Source of the DNA: Brachynemurus nebulosus
Lineage: Eukaryota > Arthropoda > Insecta > Neuroptera > Myrmeleontidae
Assembly: GCA_035578155.1 (NCBI GenBank)
Contig: JAPWDM010000016.1
Location: 6,544,005-6,608,004, forward strand
Direction: 5' to 3'
Length of the DNA stretch: 64,000 bases
Made by a program: the position numbers and the translations under genes. The notes below the pieces were generated by a model, which ran no database searches, was not told the DNA's origin, and was given only the letters and a program-made list of their open reading frames with translations. Every line of letters begins with the position of its first letter. The first letter of the stretch is position 1. Shown in pieces: positions 58,143 through 64,000 of this stretch.

Positions 58143-58627
58143 ATGCGTTTCTTGACATACAAGGCTATCAAGGAGCTAACAACGAATTTTATTTTAAAGA
58201 AGTTGGTATTGCTGCAGAAAATTCGAATGATGTATTACATCTTATATTCGACGCACCGTTTGATTTCAACGAGTTGCCGAAGAAATATCAACGAGTAGCC
58301 CGTTGGCTTTGCCGAAATTGGCATGGGATACCTTGGTCGTATGGATTTATTCCGTACAAAAAACTTCATACCATATTGAAACCTGTATTAAAGAAGTATG
58401 ATATCATATACGTCAAAGGGGGTGAAAAGAAGAAATGGATTTCAAGTTTGCTTGATGGTACCGAAAACCAGCCGTGGATTTTGAATTTGGAAGAAATACT
58501 TGATGTACCGAAGATTTCCATTCTGCGAGATGAATATTATTCAAGACGCTGTATGATCCATTCAGATAAAATTTGTTCATTAGAAAATTGTATTCTGTTA
58601 AAAAATTTTTATATGGAAAATAAATAG
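58143..58627 (+). pseudogene. DIQG-motif Polinton protein, frameshift just after the start
   Basis: The ATG at 58143 is one base out of frame with the body, which is open from about 58148 to TAG at 58625-58627. The body begins FLDIQGYQG, followed by a NEFILKEVGI strand, a short proline/aromatic segment, WLCRNWHGIPWSYGFIPY, IIYVKGGEKKKW, and a C-terminus with paired cysteines. The alternation of acid-bearing strands (DIQG, EVGI) and a conserved KG.EK resembles an RNase H-like nuclease fold. That is an inference, and no catalytic test is possible here. I have seen similar proteins in insect Polintons without a known role. Confidence 0.65.
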
Positions 58628-58940
58628 ATTTTAAGTAATATATAGATTTAAGTAATTTAATTTTTTTGCATACATATTCTATAAATAAAATTTTAAAAAA
58701 AATTATGTGCGTTTTATTTAATTATTACCCTGAATTGCCCTATTTTTTACACCAAGAAGTTACTTTCATTAACCTATAAAAGTATTAAAAAAAAAATCTA
58801 ATGATATTTACAATGATACACCCTGTATATGAAAACATTCATTAAAACATTAAATATACACCCGTTATATATGCATATGTGATATTATATGTTAATATAA
58901 TATATGTATCTATTTGCAAACTTATCATGAAATTACAAAT
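58628..58940. other. 3' flank of the DIQG gene
   Basis: AT-rich. AATAAA at 58683-58688 is a possible polyadenylation signal. No ORF. Confidence 0.5.
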
Positions 58941-58959
58941 ACTCAGCTAAAAAATCTTA

Positions 58960-60400
58960 AATAAACAAACTCAAACCGTATAAAAATTCCGAGAAATTCA
59001 TTTCGTATTCAAAATCTAACAAAGAAACTGATGACTCAGCAAAATCTTAAATAAACAATTTTAAAATTACTACATGATCCAAAATTATTATATAAATAAA
59101 CAAATATAACAAAAATCCCCGCTTGTATGAGTCATACTATAATTATAATTCAGCTAAGATAAACAAACTTATACTGATAACAATTCTTGGAATAAGAATT
59201 AACAAGTTTAAACAAGTTAAAAATTCCAAGGTTAATTCTAGTTAGCACGTGTGAGGTCAAAATGTCAAGGTTTATATTTCACCAATTTTTTTATATAATA
59301 CGACGCAATTAATTTAAACAACGCAAAAAAAAATTTTTAAATAAACAATTTATAATCAGATCGCCTACACAAAAAATAAAATTAAATTTATTGCGTTAAG
59401 AAAAAAGTGCTGACTTTGCTGAAACAGGCTTAAACTTGTTGAAAAGTACAGTAGACACTCGATTTACAGTACAGTATCGGTCAGAAATCTGGACCCCGGA
59501 GTCTGATTTTAAAATCTAGCGCTTGGTACAGTGCGTCCCCGACAAAATTAAGTGAGATTAAAGGCGAAGGTTTGCACGTACACATAAAAAACAAGTACAG
59601 TACGCTTCAAAAAGTGATCGGATATCTTTTTGGTCAGGGGGGTCCGCACTTTTGACACAGTAGTGTACCAAAAATTTAAGTACAGTACGGCGTCAAAAGT
59701 TTGGGGCCACCCCTTGGGTTAGGGTAATCCCACATTTTTGACTTGATAGTGTACCTTTCGTTTAAGATGACTCAATTAAGTGAGATTAAAGGCTAAGGCT
59801 TGCATGTACACACAAAAAATAAGTACAGTGCGCTTCAAAAAGTGATCGGATACCTTTTTCAGTTAGGGGGTCCTCACTTTTGACACGGCAGTGTACCGAA
59901 AATTTAAGTACAGCACGGTGTCAAAAGTTTGGGGCCACCCCCGAGTTAGGGTAACCCCACATTTTTAACGCGGTAGTGTACCCCATCTATCAATTTGTAG
60001 CCTGAAATTCAGTCTGCGCATGCGTCGGGTACTTAAATTCATTCTGCGCATGCGTTAGGTTTGCATTCAAAAACTACGTTAGTGCTGGCGGGTAATGGGT
60101 TAACACAAAACCAAATTGTGATAAGAAAATTGTGATGACGCATAATGGGTTAACTTGAATTTATTTTGTCGAAGTGATTATAATGACTCATGACTTTCAA
60201 GGTCAACAGTATGAGCGAGTGTTGGGGTCAAATGTCAACAACAAAATTTAAATACATGTACTTGGTACGTGCCGGGTCAGAGATCAGTTCATACTATAGG
60301 TACAGTAGGACCCCAAACTACACGGTTCTTAACATCGTCAAAAAATAGTCCGGAAAATTGGGGTTTTACTGTGTCATAGAACTCTCCTAGCCTATCGACT
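58960..60400. repeat. Right terminal inverted repeat of the Polinton
   Basis: Reverse complement of the left end. The outer 59400-60400 match closely, including both 220-bp units (around 59540-59760 and 59760-59990). The inner 58965-59155 match 45780-45950, after an insertion or replacement of about 240 bp (59156-59395) that has no counterpart on the left. The arms have thus diverged by indels but keep the order of all blocks. Confidence 0.92.
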
Positions 60401-60406
60401 TATTAC
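60401..60406. other. Right 6-bp target-site duplication of the Polinton
   Basis: TATTAC, identical to 44629-44634. Confidence 0.92.
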
Positions 60407-60539
60407 ATTCTATTTTTATACTTTCCCTGGGCAAATTTGTGTTTTCATCAACTCAAAGTTTCTTAAAAGCAATTTAACCGGAAGAACTATTAACTAGCAA
60501 AGACACGACAGTTAACGCAACAGATTTTCATAAAACAAA

Positions 60540-61453
60540 CAAATTTATTGTTTGTGAAGGACACTATCTTTAGTTTCGTGTTAATTAAATGTCCGAAGTG
60601 GTAGACAAAGAAATATTTTTTTCCAATTTAGGTTCCCAGTAATTGCAAAATTTTTTACAATTGAACATTATAGGTTGGCATCACTCATATTTATCCAAAC
60701 AGAACGTAACCTGCTTGGACCGGAAATGAAATTTCCCTAAGCAAGAGATTTCTGAGAACTCACTTTTTTCATAGTTAATATTATATTTTCTGAGTTTCAT
60801 TCACAAGAAAATGAGCCATATTTTTTATACTGGATTCTTGTACTATCAGTTATTACAATTAACTAGTATATAATAGACAATTAAAATAGGGTGTAGGTAA
60901 GAACGGAGCCCGGTGTTCTATGTTTATCTATGTTAAAAAAAAATAATTTCTTTTATTAATTTAGTATATTTAAGCACTGCAAATATAATATTTTCTAAAA
61001 CTCACTCCAAAAAATATTACTTCTTATTAAACTTTATCTCAAAATCTAGTTATTTTCTATTGATTGTTTCACTCTGGTGGTAGATTCAGTTTACGAATTT
61101 TAGGACAAGTTCTTGAGCAAATTGTTATTTTAAACTCGCACAATTTTACAATTGTGATAATTACATATTAAATTTACATAACGGATACTCGTTAATGGCC
61201 GTAATGGTTGAAAACGCCTTCACACATTGAACAAAAATATAGTGGATTTTATCAAAGTAATTTTGTTTTTTAGTAATTTTATTTAATTTTTTTTTTGTCA
61301 CTACTTGAGTTACGTAAAATTCCATAAATGAAATAGATGATGCAACAGTGGTTGCGCAGTTTAGGGCTTGAATGAATCACGTGATCCAATTAAAAGGGTA
61401 ATTAAGTATTATAAAATATTACGTTAATATTAGAATGCATCTAATTGAAGTTT
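60540..61453. repeat. Right arm of the inverted repeat that brackets the Polinton
   Basis: Partner of 39970-40960. It ends sharply at GAAGTTT (61453), after which sequence of LINE 3' UTR type begins. This arm is about 140 bp from the Polinton end, whereas the left arm is 3.7 kb away, so the Polinton landed near one arm of the older unit. Confidence 0.8.
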
Positions 61454-62532
61454 CTACCTCGGGTGTAAAGAGTATTATTTTTTTTTTAAACGGTGTAAAA
61501 TATATATTTTCAGAAATTTGAGGACTGGCTGGGGTCCTAAAACCGCCCAGCAAGATTAAAAACAACCAAAAATTTAAAACAATACCACCAGAGGTGTGAA
61601 GAGCCTCTGGTGGAATAACAAATGATAAAAAGTAAAAGAAAATCAAAGCGTGCGGATAAAAAAAGGAACTAACAAACAAAGATATTAAAAAACGAAAAAT
61701 TAATTATTAAAAAACAATCTTATTAAAAAATAAAAACAACAATATCACAGATTTCCAACAATTTCTTGCTCTGTGACACGATTCCGCTCCCCATAGTGTC
61801 GACAATTCCGAAATGGCTTCGTTAACATCTAGGAACTCACACGTGTAGGGACAGTGACATCTGATTACTGAGCAACATGTACTGTTCTGTTAGATAACTG
61901 ATTACTGGGTACATGTGCCGTTCTGTCAGATGTCGGGGTCAACCTACACGGGAGACCATACGATGACTAGGCCACATTCATCCGACTCGAGGCTACAGAG
62001 AACGGGACAATGCCACAGAGTATCACAGTATATCTGACTTATGTCCCTATGACCCCGACGGGGCAAAAGCAGTCCCAGGACGCTCAAGCTCGCATCCGTA
62101 TGAGGGAAGACGACATCTCCTTACTAAGCGAGCTCGCTCAAGCCGTTCGGGCAGATGTGACTCATACGCCTGGATGACGCGAACGAGTGCGTCGAGTACC
62201 GCATTCCTACCCGTCGAAGTCACAGGGACAAAAAATCAACGCAATACCACAGCCAATTTATCACTTTTGTGTCCACTGGAGTGCACCATCCAGGGGACAC
62301 TATAAGATTTAAAAACCAATAAAAAAGCAGGATCACAGCATGAAATCACAGACAAAACTACACAAATCACAGTATAAAAATATCACGATTCGACTTGGCG
62401 GAACACGAATCACGACTTTGATAATCACACGCATACGGATACTAAACGCACCTGTTGCCAGACATCAGGGCGAAACGGGGGGCGAAACCCCGCCGGGCAC
62501 GAACGGGGACGTGAAGGATGGATTTTAGCCCA
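61454..62532 (-). mobile_element. LINE 3' UTR of the hairpin type, inverted and diverged
   Basis: On the minus strand it has the same hairpin style as 31880-32560: a perfect 10-bp stem at 61585-61613 (CCACCAGAGG/CCTCTGGTGG) with loop CTCTTCACA, and a half hairpin ...CTTTACACCCGAGGTAG at its left end (61455-61475). The truncated hairpin marks the junction with the inverted-repeat arm. No ORF is supported. It belongs to a different subfamily from the copies at 31-33 kb. Confidence 0.6.
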
Positions 62533-62558
62533 GGATTATTATTATTATTATTATTATA

Positions 62559-63245
62559 GACTTTTACGCCAACCTGGCGCTCACTAATCAGTAGGACAGT
62601 ACTGGGTACTGGGACGACATTCACCTATATCGGCATTATGCAAGGTATTAGGCTCTGTGGAAGGGTAATGTGCCAAACCAATCCGTAAAAGTACCGTAGT
62701 ACATTAACGGATGGGTTTGTCACATCACTCCTTATATTGTTGTTATTGTTGCTTGAAACGAGGTGTTATGTGTCTATTTTGGTGTACACTGGGTCGTACG
62801 GCGAGACTTTTGTGGGAGCGTAGATGTTGGCTCAATGACAGACGGCTGTGAAAGCCTAGTTCGTTTTCGTGTCCTCAGAGAATAGGTAGGAGTAGGGGCA
62901 GGGGGAAGGGAAAGAACTGTTTGTGTTTGTGTGCGTGTTCGTGTATGTGTGTGGATGTGTCGTTCTATTTTACGTTTCTTGGTGTAAATGTGTTCTGGTT
63001 CATCAAATTGCTCATTAAGATCGGGTGTTCCTGGAATTGCGCGTTTAGATGGTACAGAGGTTGACGGACCTTGTGTGTTATTGAGTTGGGGAGCATTGTG
63101 CACCAGAGCGGTAACAGTGACAGTGCGGCCGTTGGTCGATCCTCTCTCTCCATCAGCCGAATCTGGAACTGTATGTGTGTTAAGTGTTTGTGTTTCAGTG
63201 TTAGTGTATTGTGTGTTTATATATGTGCGTTGTGTGTCTGTAAGA
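62559..63245 (-). mobile_element. R4/Dong-like LINE, copy 3, inverted and strongly truncated
   Basis: It begins at (TTA)n 62533-62558 (its tail), then carries the same 3' UTR (AGCGCCAGGTTGGCG on the minus strand, 62566-62582) and only the C-terminal tail of the ORF. It is truncated near 63243. Together with the copies at 29960 and 33556 it shows a family active in this genome. Confidence 0.85.
62774..63243 (-). pseudogene. T/H-rich C-terminal tail of the R4-like ORF, copy 3
   Basis: It aligns with residues of the tail of copies 1 and 2 (TNTHTV..., VPSKRAIPGTPDLNEQFDEP, YTKKRKIERH, SLRTRKRTR) and ends at the same stop. The frame is fully open here, although the endonuclease part is missing. 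That supports the tail being real coding sequence. Confidence 0.75.
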
Positions 63246-63250
63246 AACAA

Positions 63251-64000
63251 ATGATTGTTAAAAGGGAAAAACTGTATGACGAAAGGGCCCAGCAGATTGA
63301 CTATATGGAAATTGCACTGACGTCATTGGACATAGTTTAACCTTTTGAATATTGCTTCTTTGCCCAAAGTACTGATACTCGTGATTTTAGATCTCTGCTC
63401 TCACTTATAAGGGAGATATGGGGGTAACAACCCCTAAAGATATTTTCTTTTTTCTCAGAAACTATGGTAGATATTTGAATGAATCGAACGCCAAAAAATA
63501 GATATCAATCAGCTCTATATTACGATTTTTTTTTATATTTTTTGATTAATTTTCAGAAGTGTAAAACACTATATTTATTATTTGAGGGTGGTTTTTTACA
63601 TGAACCACTGGATATACACCAACCAAATAAATATTATATAATCATCTGAGAGTCGGCTCTAACATATAAATACAAAAGTTTGCATTTGGTGGAATATGGT
63701 TAAAAATAACAGCGAATATTATATGTAATTGATAGTATATTTTGATCACCTTATTACATCTAATATATCTAAATGATACATATGGGGCATTTTTTCTGAA
63801 CAGGCGACCCCATGCTGTCCAAAATTGGTGTTACTTAAAATAGGTCTATAATAGCTCAAGTTAAAGGTTATAAACCCTACTTTTCAAATATGAGTGGCAA
63901 AATTGATCTTACACAGTAATGCCTTCAATATGGCGGCTGGAATGTATAAACGTATTTTTTTTTGCGGACAATAAACGTTCCGTAACGTTTTAAAAACTTT
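63251..64000. other. No feature recognised at the right edge
   Basis: AT-rich, with only short frames. No element end, RNA gene or tandem array was seen. Confidence 0.5.

Larger units (their letters stand above)
44635..60400. mobile_element. Polinton/Maverick element (adintovirus-like), 15,766 bp
   Basis: Both ends read AGT(A/C)GATAGGCTAGGAGAG inward, giving the AG...CT termini known for Polintons, with a perfect 6-bp duplication outside. The content is the diagnostic set: DNA polymerase B, retroviral-type integrase, adenain-like protease, packaging ATPase, major and minor capsid proteins, plus several accessory genes. Genes form three blocks: right, left, right. Many ORFs carry stops or frameshifts, so this copy is probably dead. 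Order and ends are nevertheless complete. No transcription-unit insertions by other transposons were seen inside. Confidence 0.97.

Overview
This window is repeat-rich, AT-rich DNA from a eukaryotic nuclear genome. It shows GT-AG intron signals, non-LTR and LTR retrotransposons, MITEs, tRNA-derived SINE pieces, long (TA)n and (AAT)n microsatellites, and TATA/initiator core promoters of arthropod type. An insect or other arthropod host fits best; the species cannot be told from the sequence. I found no convincing cellular gene and no bacterial features.

The centrepiece is an almost complete Polinton/Maverick element (adintovirus-like) at 44635-60400, 15,766 bp. It has ends of AG...CT type, long terminal inverted repeats of about 1 to 1.4 kb, and a perfect 6-bp target duplication TATTAC at 44629-44634 and 60401-60406. 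Rightward genes at the left are protein-primed-type DNA polymerase B (two exons) and an unknown 250-residue protein. Leftward genes in the middle are an integrase with a chromodomain, a short fibre-like coiled-coil protein, a conserved unknown protein and the FtsK/HerA-type packaging ATPase. Rightward genes at the right are a small unknown protein, a minor capsid protein with a phospholipase A2-like domain, an adenain-type protease, the penton-like minor capsid protein, a small ORF, the double-jelly-roll major capsid protein and a DIQG-motif protein. The set is that of a virus-like element that can replicate, package and integrate. However, polymerase, integrase, protease, major capsid, PLA2 protein, DIQG protein, the small 54.5-kb gene and the 53-kb gene all carry stops or frameshifts. 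ATPase, penton, the fibre-like gene and the 250-residue gene are open. Most genes keep their own TATA box about 32 bp upstream of a TCAGTT/TCATTT initiator.

The Polinton sits inside an older inverted-repeat unit (arms from 39970 and up to 61453). Left of it the layout is: a 2.3-kb foldback with SINE heads (1-2317); further foldbacks (3211-5603, 6191-6413); a mariner-type MITE (7019-7275); a SINE (about 9115-9370); broken APE-type LINE pieces split by (TA)n (12795-14424); an inverted-repeat region (14.6-18.6 kb); an LTR element lacking pol (19298-26234) that carries two nested DNA-transposon insertions in its 5' LTR; satellites and palindromes (26.3-29.3 kb); a cluster of R4/Dong-like and I-like LINE 3' ends joined by (AAT)n (29.9-35.0 kb); and a foldback with a (TA)n centre (35428-36911). 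Right of the Polinton lie an inverted LINE 3' UTR and a third R4-like copy (61454-63250).
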